From positions 159,208 through 223,207 of the forward strand of contig NZ_KL544010.1 in NCBI RefSeq assembly GCF_000712165.1: a stretch of DNA of 64,000 nt, given 5' to 3'. The notes below the pieces were generated by a model. The model saw nothing but the letters and a program-made list of their open reading frames with translations, was not told the DNA's origin and searched no databases. This document shows, piece by piece, positions 42,001 through 54,311 of this stretch (its first letter is position 1; each line of letters starts with the position of its first letter). This stretch comes from Ureaplasma canigenitalium ATCC 51252. GTDB taxonomy: Bacteria; Bacillota_I; Bacilli_A; Mycoplasmatales; Mycoplasmoidaceae. The position numbers and the translations under genes are program-made.

Positions 42001-44978
42001 CTAGCAAAAATCCTGATAACCGGTTCGGTACCTATGAACAACTTCTTCACAAACTTAGAACAAGAAATAATGCGGATGAAGTAAAACATATTGTGGATGT
42101 AGAAGTTGAACAATATAAAGCTAATCATGCATTCCACCATAAATACCATCAAGAAAGTAATAATATTCCTAAAATAGTTAAGGATTCATTACTTGAACTC
42201 ATACTCCATGCTCCAGCAAATGCGACAAAAGCAGAAATGGATGAAATTACTAAATATCTTGGTCAAAGACAGGAATCTGGTGGAAGTGTCACATCCGGTT
42301 TCTACCTTGATGCGAAGCATTTACTAGATAGAATCGGAACAACTGGTTCAGAATCAAATAAAGCACACTTTAAACCAATTTTTGATGATCTTGGAAAACC
42401 ATCAGGTGGACAAAACTATGATGTTAATATTCGATCAAAAATTGATAGTTTAAGAAGAGATATTAATGAATTTATTCCTAAATTAACTGAAGCAAAAAAT
42501 AAGGTTGCTGAGTTTAAAAATGCATATACAGATGACCCTAAAGCGACTGAATTTGAAACAAAACTAGGACAAGTTGTCGTTCTTAACACTAATGGTAACC
42601 AACTTGGGGCAAATAACTTAATAACTGAAGTTAATAACTACAAGAAATTACTTGATGACGAAAAGAAAGCTATTAACGATATCATTGATAATCTGGGATA
42701 TCCAAATCCTAATTCAACTGATGCAATGAAAAACATCAACGACTTTAAAGCTAAAGTGGCTAATGCAAAATCAAAACAAGCGCTTGATAGTCTTAAAACT
42801 GAAATGACTAATCTTAAGAATAAAATTGCATCTTTTAAAACCAGAATAACTAAGATTCCATATGTCGCAAACAAAACTAAAACTGCTATTGAATATTTTA
42901 ATCAAGTTCTAAATAAAGCAACAACAGCGGCTTATGTCGATAGTATTCTTCCGTCTGACTGAGAAGAGAGAATAACAAAATATAAAAATATCATCAATGA
43001 TCAAGATGGAATACTTTCATCTTCGGACAAGGAAAATCTTCTTACAAGACTAAACCAAACAGTTCCATCAACTTTAACTGATAACACAACTACCTTCCCT
43101 GTTGGGGATTATAAGGAAAATAATTTAGTAAATGAAATCATCAGTGAGTTTAAAAAAGGAAGTCAAAATGTTTTAAATAATCTAAGTAATTTAAAACAAC
43201 ATAATCAAACTGAATACAATAAAAAAGTAAATGAACTAAATAGTATCCAAAGCGGTTCATATGATTCAACAAACATTGATCAAGTAATCAATAAAATTAA
43301 GAAAATTACTAACGATGCTTTTGAAGAGAACTACAATTGATTTGTTGATCATAATCTTAATTATCCAAAAGAATCGCAATATCAAAACGATGTAAGTCAA
43401 ACTAAACAAAGAATCAAAAATCACATCATTAAAGGAAAGAAATATAAGGATAAAAGTAGTGTCGAAACAAGATTAAAAGCCATTAACAATACTATCCAAT
43501 CTCAACTTCTACCAGTACTTAATGCTGTCGAAAATGTATCAAATGCGGATGGTGGACAAAGAGTTAAGTATACTCGTGAATTTGCACAAACCGATGACAC
43601 TGGACTTCTTGCACTTAGTGAAAAAATTAAAGAATATAACATCGCTGTCAATGATTTAAGAGCAATTCACCTTGAAGCAGATAAAATGGATTTAAAAGCA
43701 CGTCTTTCTGCTTCAAATACGAAGGATGAAATAACAAAAATTAGAAACGATATAACTAAACGGAAAGCAGATATTGCTGCCGCTAAAGAAGAAGCTCAAA
43801 AAGCTGTTAACGAAATCCCTGTTCATAACGACTCGGTTTCAAGAGAACTAAAAGATAAATATCTTGCTCGTTTAAAACATCCAGATAATGTACCATTATC
43901 TGAATTACAACTAATTGCAAGAGAAGCAAAACTTGAAAAACTACGGTATGAAGCTCGTGATTATCTTGATAGATTAATCGTTAAACGAATTAGTAATCCG
44001 CAAGATATCAATTATCAAATAGTTAACCCTGTCTATAAAGATTTCTTGGATAGATTAAATAATACAGCTACATCTAGTACACCCGAAAGAATTAATGAAA
44101 TAAGAAACGAAATTCATCAGGAATTTTTAAAAGATAAAGAGAAAGTGCTTCAACGTGTAAGAAAGGCATTACTTGAAGATGCACCTAAAATTTATCCTTC
44201 AAAAGGTAGAAATGGTAAATCTAGTGTTTTTGCTGAAGAAGAATACTTTAAATGATTCGAGAAAGAATTAAAGAAGAAAGACGACTTCCGCGGAGTTTAT
44301 AGTCTCGAAGTTGACTTTATCTTAGGACGTTATCAACAATCTATCCGGATACGTTCTGTGATTAAATCAATGATTGCAACACTCGAAAGTGCTCGTTTTA
44401 GAAATAAATATAGAAACCTATACGATAATAGTCAATTGCAAAGAGTTGAAGAATACACTCGATTAATTAAGGAATATGCTGAAACTTATCAATTTAACGA
44501 ACCTTCAAGAAACGATAAGGACACCGGTTTTAGTTTATTTGACTTCTATCGTACCTTAAAGAACTATCTTTGAACTCATCAAGGTGTTGAATATACAAGA
44601 ATTAACGAAGACATTCGAATCTTATTCAGTCTAGCTTCACAAGTAAGATCACCAGACACACAAACTCCTCCAGCAAATGATACTAATGCTAATGTAAACG
44701 ATAAAATTAGTCGTTCAATTATGACCAAGGTATTTGTTCAAATTAAGGAAAATATGCTAGGTAATAATCCGCAATATACACGTGACCAAGCATATAAACT
44801 AATTAACGACCTATACTCTAAAACAATTAATACTGAATCTACAAGTACTTATATTAAGTTAAAGAATCTTAAAAATGATAGTACTTTCGGTAACCTAATT
44901 AACGGTTCTGGTAGCGACGGTTTCCTAAGGGATGCTGAAGTCTACGATGGTCTTAGATTAACTCCAAAGAATGTTTAG
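36045..44978 (+). CDS. Giant GA-module coiled-coil surface protein
   Basis: 2977 residues, one frame with about eight UGA Trp codons; all gaps were checked. Residues 8-31 form a signal/anchor helix. The rest is helical and made of degenerate units of two kinds: GA-like three-helix modules (for example IDGLTGLTTEQQNELKTEID near residue 790 and ISNLDANEKNTLKEKIAQAA near 1496), and a hinge with the consensus [LI]-x-YP followed by a Gly/Ser/Asn turn and Ala. The hinge recurs at least 12 times, at about residues 420, 588, 693, 944, 1057, 1197, 1403, 1548, 1762, 1866, 2217 and 2436. GA modules bind serum albumin in streptococcal and finegoldia proteins. Ends in a strong terminator. Confidence 0.85.
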
Positions 44979-44994
44979 AAACTAACCTGACCCT

Positions 44995-45025
44995 AAAAAA
45001 ACACATCCAATCGATGTGTTTTTTT
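44995..45025 (+). terminator. Terminator of the GA-module gene
   Basis: 13-base-pair stem AAAAAAACACATC/GATGTGTTTTTTT with a 5-base loop, 16 bases after the stop. Confidence 0.92.
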
Positions 45026-45057
45026 AGTCATTTAAATCGGTCTTTCTAACTAAGAAT

Positions 45058-45762
45058 TAGGATCACCCCAAAAAATGGACACTTATTAAATGAAAAAAGT
45101 AGATTTTTTAATTTATTATAAGGCACACAAAAAGGGGTTAGAAATTGATGATATTGTCGAGGAATTTAAGGTTAATAAAGAGTTTCTTTTATATAAATTT
45201 CAGCTAATTGACTATCACGGTAAAAAATGGTCTGGAAATTTAAAACTATCGTGAAAATGAGATCACATTAAATTCCGTCTAATTAAAGAATACGAAAAGA
45301 CTGGTTTTGAATATAAAAAGTTATTTATAGTTAATGGAATTTACAATATAACTCCCTTAGTAAATGACTTAGGGAATTTCTAATATTAGAAAAAGGCATA
45401 CTTTAATAAATGATTTAAAAATGAGTGTTGAACTAAAAAATGACCCAAGAGAGTTAATAAAAAAACTCAATAAATCTGAAAAATTGAACGGAAAATATAA
45501 AGATGAAATTATCACTTTAAAAGCTAAATTGAAAAGGTTGAAGAAAAAGTTCTTATTTACGAAGTGAAGGATGAACTCCAAAAAAATTATTTCCTTTAAT
45601 GAAGAAGTAACTTGTAAACGTGAGAGAGAAGAAGAGAAGTTAGATACCGAGCAATCTTTTCATTATTTACAACAAAGAGAGAATTGAGTCTTAATGATTA
45701 TCCATTAGAAAAATAGACTTAATTGAGAAAAAGGAAATACCCACTAAAATGGGTAATCCTGG
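45058..45762 (+). mobile_element. IS3-like element remnant, copy 1
   Basis: Begins TAGGATCACCCCAAAAA, then TGGACACTTATT, resembling IS3-family left ends. A frame at 45090-45383 encodes 97 residues (MKKVDFLIYYKAHKKGLEID and YEKTGFEYKKLFIVNGIYN), a helix-turn-helix OrfA-like protein, then breaks. Broken coiled-coil coding follows (ELIKKLNKSEKLNGKYKDEI). No DDE catalytic domain is present. About 700 bases are shared with copy 2 at 50207. Ends at GGGTAATCCTGG. It lies just beyond the end of res. Confidence 0.7.
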
Positions 45763-45782
45763 TGATAGAAAAAAAATATCCT

Positions 45783-48386
45783 TTAATTTTTATCACTTTC
45801 CTTCTTTTCATCTAATGTTTTAGAATCATAAAATCCACACTGTGTCTTAAAAAGATCGACTAAGTATTTAATAAAAAAACTAATGCCATGTCGCTGATTA
45901 TTTTTATTGAATAATTCAATTGTTTGATTAATTTTTTCGTTTGTACTACCCCCAGTTACCGTTAAGGATTCGCTACCTTTTTGTTTATCGATTTTAATTA
46001 GAAGTAGTGTTAATGAGTGGTGTTCGTCAAAGCGGTGGTTTAGATTGTTTAATGCATCTTCGATATATCCTTTATAGGCCATCTCAAGTGAGTCGGTCTT
46101 CTTTTGATCATAATCTGAGACATAGTCCTTAATTTCAATAATTAGTTCGTGTTCTTTGAATTTAAAGACAAAATCAGGGTACGAAGTTGCGATATGATGT
46201 TCGCTCTTATAATACTGGAACGAGGGTCCGTGAAGAGGATTCTTTGCTCATAAATTAACAAATGATGGATATTCATTTTTTAATTGATTAAGTTCAATTT
46301 TAAATTGATCAAAAAGTTTTTGGGTAAAAAGTAATTCATTCTTACTATCTAAATAGTGAATATAACGCTTCTTTTTATCCTTTGATGTATTGTAATAAGC
46401 ATACCGCATCTTCTCTTCAGTAAATTCTTCTGAAAAATGAAATTTACATTCAGAAACATATTGATACCGACTATCAGGAAGTTTTCTTTTTTCCGTACAG
46501 ATGGTGTATTCAAAATGTCTTTCTTTTTTCAAAGTGTACAAATCTTTAATTTCGACATATATCCTTCTTATATCAAGGAGAAGGTTATTGATGATATAAA
46601 ATCATATTAGATTCTTTGTGATTCAAGGATGATTCTTAGCAATCACACTATAATTACTATTAATGAAGCGATTGATTTCTTGTGTAAGATGATTGCTAAA
46701 ATACATCTTATTTTCTTCTAATACATCATCGATATATAAATCAAGTTCTAATAGATTAGTAATTAAATTATTAATTTTCTTAATCTTTCTAGAATCCTTT
46801 TTTTGTTCATCAAGTGTATTATCTGATTCATAGATTTCAGGTCTTGGAGCAATATAGTATTTAAGAGTATTAAGTTTATTCTCATCCTTCGTGTTTTCAC
46901 TTTTTAAAAAGGATAATTCCTTTCTAATTAAATCAACACTAAGAAGGGAGAGTACTTTTTTAATATATGCATCACTTTCGATGATATCACGATTAATATT
47001 GGTATTAATTATTCCATAATGAAACTTTTTAACACTTGAATCCTTATTTCTGAATTCATCAATCAATTGATAAAAAAACCAATCTTTGTTTTTAGGTGAA
47101 TGTTGAGTGTATAAGTAAAATTGGTTCATTATTGAATTGTCGTAATCAAAACTTGGATTTGCTTTGGTAAATTCTGGATTCGGGTTTCGTCTTATTCTAC
47201 CAATAGTTTGAATTGACAAATTAATTGATTTAACATTTCTTACTTGGACAAGCATACAAGCTCGTGGAATGTTTCATCCAATGGACGGACCAATTTTGAA
47301 AATAATACAATCAACTCCTGATGAATTTCGGGAAATTGAGCTTAAAGAGATGTCTTCTTTGGTGTTGGTTCTTGGGTAAACTTTATTATCGCTCTTTTTT
47401 TCGTCACTATCAGTAAAATGAACCGCATAGGTTAATTGGTGTTTTTTAATGACTTGAAGTAACTCTTTAATTTCATTAAAAAATTCTTCTTCCTTCATTT
47501 TTTTCTTGTTAGCAACCTGGATTAACATACACGGATGAATTCCAACTAAACCTGGTTCCTTTACCGGATTACTATACTCTTGTTTAATTTCCTTAAATTT
47601 AAGACAAGCAGTATCTAGAATCATCGCATCAGTAACAGTTCCAGAAAGACCAACGTTTAGATTAAGTTCACTTTTCAAGAGTCGTGGGGTATCCTTGTTC
47701 AACTCTTCTTCGGTAATGATTACTTGTTCGATATTTTTACATTTAGGTGTAGCGGTCATTTTGATTATAAAATGAGCAATCTTCTGCATCATCCCTTCGA
47801 AATTAAGATTCAAATCAAAAAGCGATAAATTTTGCAATGCTTCATTATCGTAGTCGTGAAATAAGCCTTTTTTACTATGATTAACCTTAACCTGGTCTCC
47901 GTAGTGAGCTTCATCCCTGATGTAAATTAGTTGGTACCCTTTTTCTTCAATTTGGTTAAGAAAACTATGTAGTATTCCTTGCTCGGTTAGAATCTTGTTC
48001 GCTCCGAAAGACGATTTCCCAAAGATATAAACACAATTCGGTTTAGCTATCAAGTTATAGTCAGTATCACTCTTATCGGCACTGACTAAGCTAGGTGATT
48101 TAATATGAGTAACTTCGATGTTATTCCTAAAATAACTTAAATACTGTTTGTATTGATTAAGGTTATTTTCCATCTGTGCAGGTAGGTCACCAGATGAAAG
48201 AGTTGCGATCACAAATACAAATTGTTTACTTGTATTTAATCGACCAATTTCATTAATGACATTCGCAATCATAAAGGTCTTACCAGACCCAGTTGGTGCT
48301 TTAAAATAAACTTGTGAACTTTTATTTTCATCGTAAAACGAAACTAAATCATTAACAGCTCATTGTTGGGTGGTAGATAATTTCAT
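45783..48386 (-). CDS. res: Type III restriction subunit Res
   Basis: 867 residues with several UGA Trp codons. DEAD-like helicase: Walker A KAPTGSGKTFM at residues 29-39, DEAH box IRDEAHYGD at about 156-163, KMTATPK near 212, and IQTIGRIRRNP near 387 (motif VI). C-terminal PD-(D/E)xK nuclease: YPDFVFKF near 735 and LIIEIKD near 749. Translocates along DNA and cuts with Mod. Starts at an ATG overlapping the mod stop by one base. Length is in the usual range. Intact in this copy, although mod upstream is out of frame, so expression may depend on the mod switch. Confidence 0.92.
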
Positions 48387-50079
48387 TATTGGTCACCTTG
48401 CTTTTTCATTGGATAAAGTGACATTAAATTATACTTAATGTTATTCTTACCATTACTTTGGTCATTATTTAAGGTCAGTAGACCATTATCAATGAGACAT
48501 TGATTGTAGTCTAAATAGATTTTTTCGGTGGTTGTTTTATTCTTATCAAAAAGGGAAATATCATAATATTCAATAGAAAATACTTTTAAATTTTTTCTGA
48601 ATGGTGTGTTGTACTTAGTTCATTCAATTTTATTGCTTTTTTTAGTACTAAAACCTTGGTTCACCCGGTAAAGACGTTCATAACAAACATTTTCACCGAT
48701 TTTATTTTCGTTATTCGTAACAAGGGTAAAAGTACGATTACCACCATCCTCACGATTTAATTCAAGTACCGCATGACCGGTTGTTCCAGAACCAGCATAA
48801 AAATCAAGGACACGAGCATTTTTATTAGGATGAAGGTTAATTAAAAACTTAATTAAATCAACTGGTTTAGGGTGGTCAAATACTTTAGTACCAAAAATAG
48901 CAACCTGTTCATCAGTCCCGATTGAACCATGAAGTCCGAGGATTAAATTATCATACTTCGCAGTTCTCATAAGCTGCTGATTACGATGATCTACAAATTG
49001 GTATTGCTTAGTATAAATTTTATTGTCCTTGAAAACGACAAAACCATTTTCAATTCCTCATTCAAGTTTACTTTTTGATCATCTTCACTGTCAATCCTTA
49101 CCAGCATGTTGACCAGAATGACGCTTCTTTCAATTAGCATAAGATCCGGAAGGGTAGTATTTAATTCCTTCATAAATAAACTCATAGTCAAGATCTTTTG
49201 AATACGTAAGAGAACTAAAATCTAGTTGTTTCAACTTATACTTTCCACGGGTTTCAACATATTCATCTGTTTGCTTATATGAACCATCTTCTACATCTCT
49301 CATGTACGATGATGTTTTTAACTTTTCTTTGTTATAAGCATACATTAAGACGTATTCCGTTAAGACTTTAATGTGGGTCGCATCATCAGCAGAACCACTA
49401 TTTTTCTTTTCTCAAACAAAATGACAAACAAAATTATTCTCACCCAGGATTTCGTCCATCATCACCTTAAGGTAAGCATATTCATAATCGTTAATTGAAA
49501 CAAAAATTACTCCGTCATCCTTTAAGAGTTTAGGAACCATTTTTAAACGCTCATTGAGCATATTAAGTCAACCAGTCCGACTGTACTTATCACGATAGAT
49601 GAACCGGTTTGATTCAACTTCACATTTTTCAGTAGCTAAGAGATTTCCTTCGGTTTTAGATTTATCAACATTGTATGGTGGATCAATATAAATTACATCA
49701 TACTTAGATGTCTCTCTCTCTCTCTCTCTCTCTCGTTTTCGATGACAACTAAGTTTTTTAGAGCATCGAAGTTTTCACCAATAACTAGGGTGTTGTCAAT
49801 TTTTTCCTCAGTGTTATTAAAGAAAGATCTTTTTTGATCTTTTTTTAAGAGTGCGATGGACTCGTGATCGAGAGCTGGTGCAATATCGAAGACTAGACCA
49901 GTTTTTACTCGATTAATTAACATGTAAAATGCATTATCAAGCATTCTTTCATCTAGTTTTTCAAGAATGCTGATAATCAAACTTTTCTGATCATCATTAA
50001 TATCTTTACGACTGATGTTTTCCAATCGTTTTTGGTAATCGATGATTTTTTGATTTTTAGTTAGTTCATTATTTACCAT
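48386..50079 (-). CDS. mod: Type III DNA methyltransferase Mod, out of frame at (GA)12
   Basis: 563 residues when joined. N-terminal helical part (MVNNELTKNQKIIDYQKRLE start) to residue 115, then an Arg/Glu stretch coded by (GA)12 at 49711-49734, then YDVIYIDPPYNVDKS (catalytic DPPY) and a target-recognition region. The SAM motif DFYAGSGTTGHAV follows near residue 425, the order of beta-class methylases like EcoP15 Mod. With 12 units the frame ends at 49693 after 128 residues, before DPPY. Eleven or fourteen units restore it. ATG at 50079 has AAAGGAC upstream. Forms the modification complex and recruits Res. Confidence 0.92.
49711..49734. repeat. (TC)12/(GA)12 microsatellite in mod
   Basis: 24 bases of uninterrupted dinucleotide repeat in the coding frame, just before the DPPY motif. 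The same unit as the tract in the S subunit at 11519. Confidence 0.98.
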
Positions 50080-50206
50080 ACATTTGTCCTTTATCCTATA
50101 TTAGATATTATATCTATCAATATAGTATACCAAGGGAATTTATTAGTAGGAGCGATGACAAATAATGTACATATTCATTATTTAGTATTTTTAAGTAACT
50201 TAAACC

Positions 50207-50900
50207 TAGGATCACCCCAAAAAGTGGACACTTATTAAATGAAAAAAGTAGATTTTTTAAGTTAATATAAGACACAAAAAAGGGTTAAAAATTAATGATA
50301 TTGTAGAGCAATTAAAGTTAATAAAGAACTTATTTTATATAAATTTCAGTTAATTGACTATTACGGTGAAGAGTGGTTTGAAAATTTAAAACTATCGCGA
50401 AAATGTAATCACATTAAATTCCGTTTAGTTAAAGAATACGAAAAGACTGGTTTTGATTATAAAAAGTTCTTTATAGTTAATGGAATTTACAATGTTAACT
50501 CCCTTAGTAAATGACTTAGGGAATTAGCTAATCTTAGAAAAAGAAAAGCTTTAATAGATGTTTTAAAAGCGAGTGTTGAACTAGTACATAACCTAAGAGA
50601 GTTAATAAAAACCCAATATGTCTGAAAAATTGAACGGAAAATAAAAAATTGAAATTATCACTTTAAAAGCTAGATGAAAAAGGTAGAAAAGTTCTTGTTT
50701 ACGAAGTGAAGGATGAACTCCAAAAAAAAATTATTTCCTTTAAAGAAAAATCTTGTCAACATCAAAGAAGAAATGAAGTTAGATACCGAGCAATCGCCTC
50801 ATTATTTACAAGAAAGAGAGAATTGAACCTGGATAATTATCCATTAGAATATAGACTTAACTGAGAAAAAAGAAATGTTCATTGAATTGGGTAATCCTGG
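50207..50900 (+). mobile_element. IS3-like element remnant, copy 2
   Basis: Same start and end sequences and orientation as copy 1, but the first frame is broken early. Its middle is better preserved: SLSKWLRELANLRKRKALID and VELVHNLRELIK, a helical OrfA-like region. Together the copies imply an original OrfA-like protein of about 200 residues. It lies upstream of mod, so the type III operon sits between two direct copies. Confidence 0.7.
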
Positions 50901-50908
50901 CAAGGTGC

Positions 50909-50946
50909 AAAAAAAGTAACTTCGTATCAACGAAGTTACTTTTTTT
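50909..50946. terminator. Strong terminator, bidirectional
   Basis: 16-base-pair stem AAAAAAAGTAACTTCG/CGAAGTTACTTTTTTT with a 6-base loop. It ends the coiled-coil gene at 50983 on the minus strand. Confidence 0.92.
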
Positions 50947-50982
50947 TATTGAAGAAAATGGATTTTATACCTTATTATTTTG

Positions 50983-53853
50983 TTAACTGTTTAATTCTTT
51001 CTCAGCTTCTTCTTTTTGTCTGTTTATGTCAATGAGTAGTTTTTCCTGGTTAATTATATCTGTTTCAGTTCTTGATATAGCACGGTTTCTTTCCTCAATT
51101 AACTTTTTAGTTTCATTTAACTTTTGATTTACATTTTCCTTGTTCTTGTTTAATTCATTAATTTGTTTATTCTTAGTTTGGAGTATTGAATTTAGTTGGT
51201 TAATTTTAACTTGTCCTTCCATATCTTTTTTAAGAGTTTGTTCAATGTTTTTTGATATCTCCTTCTTCTTTTCTTCGTGACTATGAACACGTTCTTTAAG
51301 TTGATCAAGGGTGTTGTTTGATTTTGCCTTTTCATCTAATTTTTTATTCAAAGTTGAATTCAATACCTTTTCTTGCTCTAAAGTGGAGGTAAGATTATGT
51401 TCGATTGAGTCAATTTCGTTAGTTATTTGATGACGGACCTTGTCTTTATCTTTAAGAATCTTTCCTTTTACTTCTGCCTCATCCTTAGCGGATTGTAATT
51501 TTTCTTCGGTATCAGATTTTAATGTTGTTAAATCCGAAAGGTGTTGTTTTTCTTGGTCTATTTCATTGATTTTATTGTTTATCTCGGCATTTTTTTCGTC
51601 TTTTTCTATATTTTTAGTTTCTATGTTCTCTTTTAAATTCTCAAGATGTTCTTCTGCTTGAGTTTTATTTTCTTTAAGGTTTTTTATGGTGTTTGTTAGC
51701 CTTTCTTTTTCTTCATTGAGTGAATTTACTTCATCATTTTTAGTATCGACTTGTTTCTTGTGACTATCTCGTTCTTGTTCAAGATTTTTCTTGTCTTTAT
51801 TAAGTTCATTTAAGTTTTCTTGAATAGAAATAAGTTCTTCACTTTTAGTTTTTAAAACATTAGTTATTTCATCTGATTTTTGCTCTTTACCATTTAGTTC
51901 TTGTTTTAGTTCTTCAATTTCTTTTCTCAAATCATCACGTTTTTTTTCTTCTGTAGTTAGTTCTTGACGATCATCTTCAATACTCTTATTTAGAGATTCG
52001 AGTTCTTTTTCAATGCTTTGTTTTCTACCTTTTTCTTTTCCTAATTTTCCTGGAATATATTCTATTTCGCTTTTTTTATTAGCTATTTTTTGATTATGGT
52101 CGTTTTCTACTTTTTTTTGATTTTCATAATTTGTATTAGCTTCTTCAAAAGCTTTATTTTTGTCTTCTCGTACTTTTTCACTTTTATCTAATTCTGTTTT
52201 AGCGGACTCAGCGGCCGCTTTAGCTTCAGCACTCTTTTTTTCATTTCTTTCTACTTCGCCTTTTCAAAAGTTTTTAGAATTTTCTAGATGTTCTAATTGT
52301 TGTTCGATATGGTTTTTATCAGCAGCTAGTTTATCTATTTCAAGTTCTAAATCTGGATTATTATCTGGGTCTTCTTGACGAAGTCGATCTAATTCTTCGT
52401 CTATTTTTACTAGTTCATCTTCATTGTCCTTAATGTCTTTTTTAATCTTTTCGAGTTCTTCTTTACTTTTGTTTAAATTTTCTTCTGCTTTAACAGCGGC
52501 ATCTTTTTTTTCCTGATGTTTTTTCTTTTTTTCATTAAAATCAGACTCTGCACTGTTTTTTTCAGTTTCAGCTGTATTCTTTATTTCTTCTAGTCTTTTA
52601 GTTTCTTTTTCGATTTCTTTGTGTTCTTTATTTAGTTTATTAAGTTCTTCATTTTTAGTGCTTAGTTCAGTTTCTAAGTTTTTTATTTCTTCTTCTTTTT
52701 TTGTTAAATTTTTTTCTATTATTGTTTTTCTATTTTCTTTGTTAGAGATTTCAGTTGTAAGATCTCCAACTTTACGATTAAGATCTTCTACAGATCCTTC
52801 TTTTTTAGCAAGATCGTTTTTCTTTTCATCTATATCTTTTGATATTTGTTCTTTTTCTTGATTTAATTCTTTTATCTCTTCATCAAGTTTATCCTTTTCT
52901 TTTCCCTTTTTATCAATTTCATTATTTTTTTGTTCTATATCACTTTCAAGTCTTTTTACTTCACCTTGTAGCTTAAGTAGTTCATCTTTTGCTTTTTCAA
53001 GAGAACTATTTTTATTAGCAAGTTCTCCTTCTTTTTCATTAAGTTCTTTTTTTGTTTCTTCAAGTTGATTAGAAACTTTCACTTCTTCTTTCTTTATTTT
53101 TGCTAACTCGTCTTCAATAGTTTTAAGTTCAGAAGATAATTTAACTTTTTCTTCTTCTTTATCTTTTATCAACTCATTAGTAGAAGCAATATCTCTTTCG
53201 GTATTTTCTTTTTTTGTATTTAGTTCACTAACTTTAGAATCAGCACTACCTTTATTTAATACAGCGTCGTTATATTCATTAAGTGCTTCTTTTTCTTCTT
53301 TTTTCTTTTCACTAATTCTATGGTTTAATCTACCAATTTCTGTGTCAATTCTTGTTTTTGCTTCATTTAAAGAAGCAATTTCATCTTTAAGAGATTTTAC
53401 CTTCTTTTCTATATCACTCTTTCTAGATGTTTCTTTTTTTAGTTCTTCAATTTCTTTTTCAAGTTCCTTATTTAGCTGCTGAAGGACTTTTTCATTTTTC
53501 TTTTTTTCACTTTCTAATGAAGCTATTTCTTCAATAGCAGTATTTCGATCATGAATTGCTTTGTCTAGGTTGTTATTTATGTTTCTCAGTTCTTCTTCTT
53601 TAGTGGTTAAAGAAGCAATTAGAGACTTTCTTTCTTCCTTTAATAAAGAAGTTTGATTCTTTAGTGAATCAAGTTTATTTTTAGCTTCGTCTAATTCTTG
53701 TTTTTTAAGAAGAACATTATTTTCGAGCCTAGATAAAAACTTGTTTTGGTAGTTTATATGGTCATAAACAAGAAATGAAGCTCAAGAAGCACCTAGGATC
53801 GCTGTTGGAGTTAATAAAATAGTAAGAGCTATTTTAGTATGCTTTTTACTCAT
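50983..53853 (-). CDS. 956-residue membrane-anchored coiled-coil protein
   Basis: N-terminal helix (residues 8-30, IALTILLTPTAILGASWASF) then an almost continuous heptad-rich coiled coil of Glu, Lys, Leu, Asn and Asp to the end, like SMC-type rods without ATPase heads. Few Trp (UGA at residues 24 and about 530). An AAGGAG site precedes the ATG by 7 bases. The protein lacks enzyme motifs. Such proteins in mycoplasmas serve as surface or cytoskeletal scaffolds; which side of the membrane is uncertain, since the start fits an uncleaved signal anchor. Confidence 0.8.
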
Positions 53854-54015
53854 TATAAGTCTCCTTGAATAAGTAATTTCTAGTGTTAATATACAACTTT
53901 ATATTTGTTAAAGTTTTCTAAATCCTTAAAAAAAGGGGGTAAATGTTAAGCTCATTCATATATTTGTACCTTTTTTTATAGTTTTTAAAAATTTTAAGAA
54001 AAAAACTTTTGATTA

Positions 54016-54109
54016 AGTTAGAGAACAATTTAAGGATCTTTCATCAAGTCAACAAAATGAATTGGTTAATCAGTTAGAACAAACTCTTAAATTAGTATCA
54101 GCTCTTTAA
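54016..54109 (+). pseudogene. 3' remnant of a helical protein gene
   Basis: About 30 codons ending REQFKDLSSSQQNELVNQLE then QTLKLVSAL and a stop, directly before an A15 run and a terminator. No start or upstream part remains. The terminator region is duplicated at 56434. Confidence 0.4.
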
Positions 54110-54129
54110 AAGATAAAAAAAAAAAAAAA

Positions 54130-54264
54130 GAAACACGACATCTCAAATTGCAGAACAGTTTGAGGTGTTTTATTTCGTATTTTTTTATAGCTCTTTAGTA
54201 TTTTGTTTCATTTAACATTTGCTAATCAATTCGATAACTTATTGGTATGTTAATGATGAAATAT
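54130..54264. repeat. Direct repeat A containing a terminator
   Basis: About 135 bases, roughly 80 percent identical by eye to 56434-56569, in the same orientation. Contains the hairpin ACATCTCAAA/TTTGAGGTGT followed by a T-rich tail. Confidence 0.85.
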
Positions 54265-54311
54265 CGTACTGATCAAATAATTCACTTTACATTACCAAGG
54301 TATCTTTATCA

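Noticed and set aside
36344..44978. Long minus-strand open frames opposite the GA-module gene
   Set aside because: They are Ser/Phe/Leu-rich complements of the Lys/Glu/Asp-rich sense frame, with no start signals; shadows of the real gene.
49711..49734. Possible CRISPR or satellite array at the GA tract
   Set aside because: It is a pure dinucleotide run inside a coding frame; no spaced repeats exist anywhere in the window.
51440..52861. Plus-strand frames opposite the coiled-coil gene
   Set aside because: Same complement effect of a low-complexity sense strand; no ribosome-binding sites or homology.
54115..54129. A15 tract as a switch
   Set aside because: It is next to a terminator hairpin at the end of a gene remnant, with no gene start near it.
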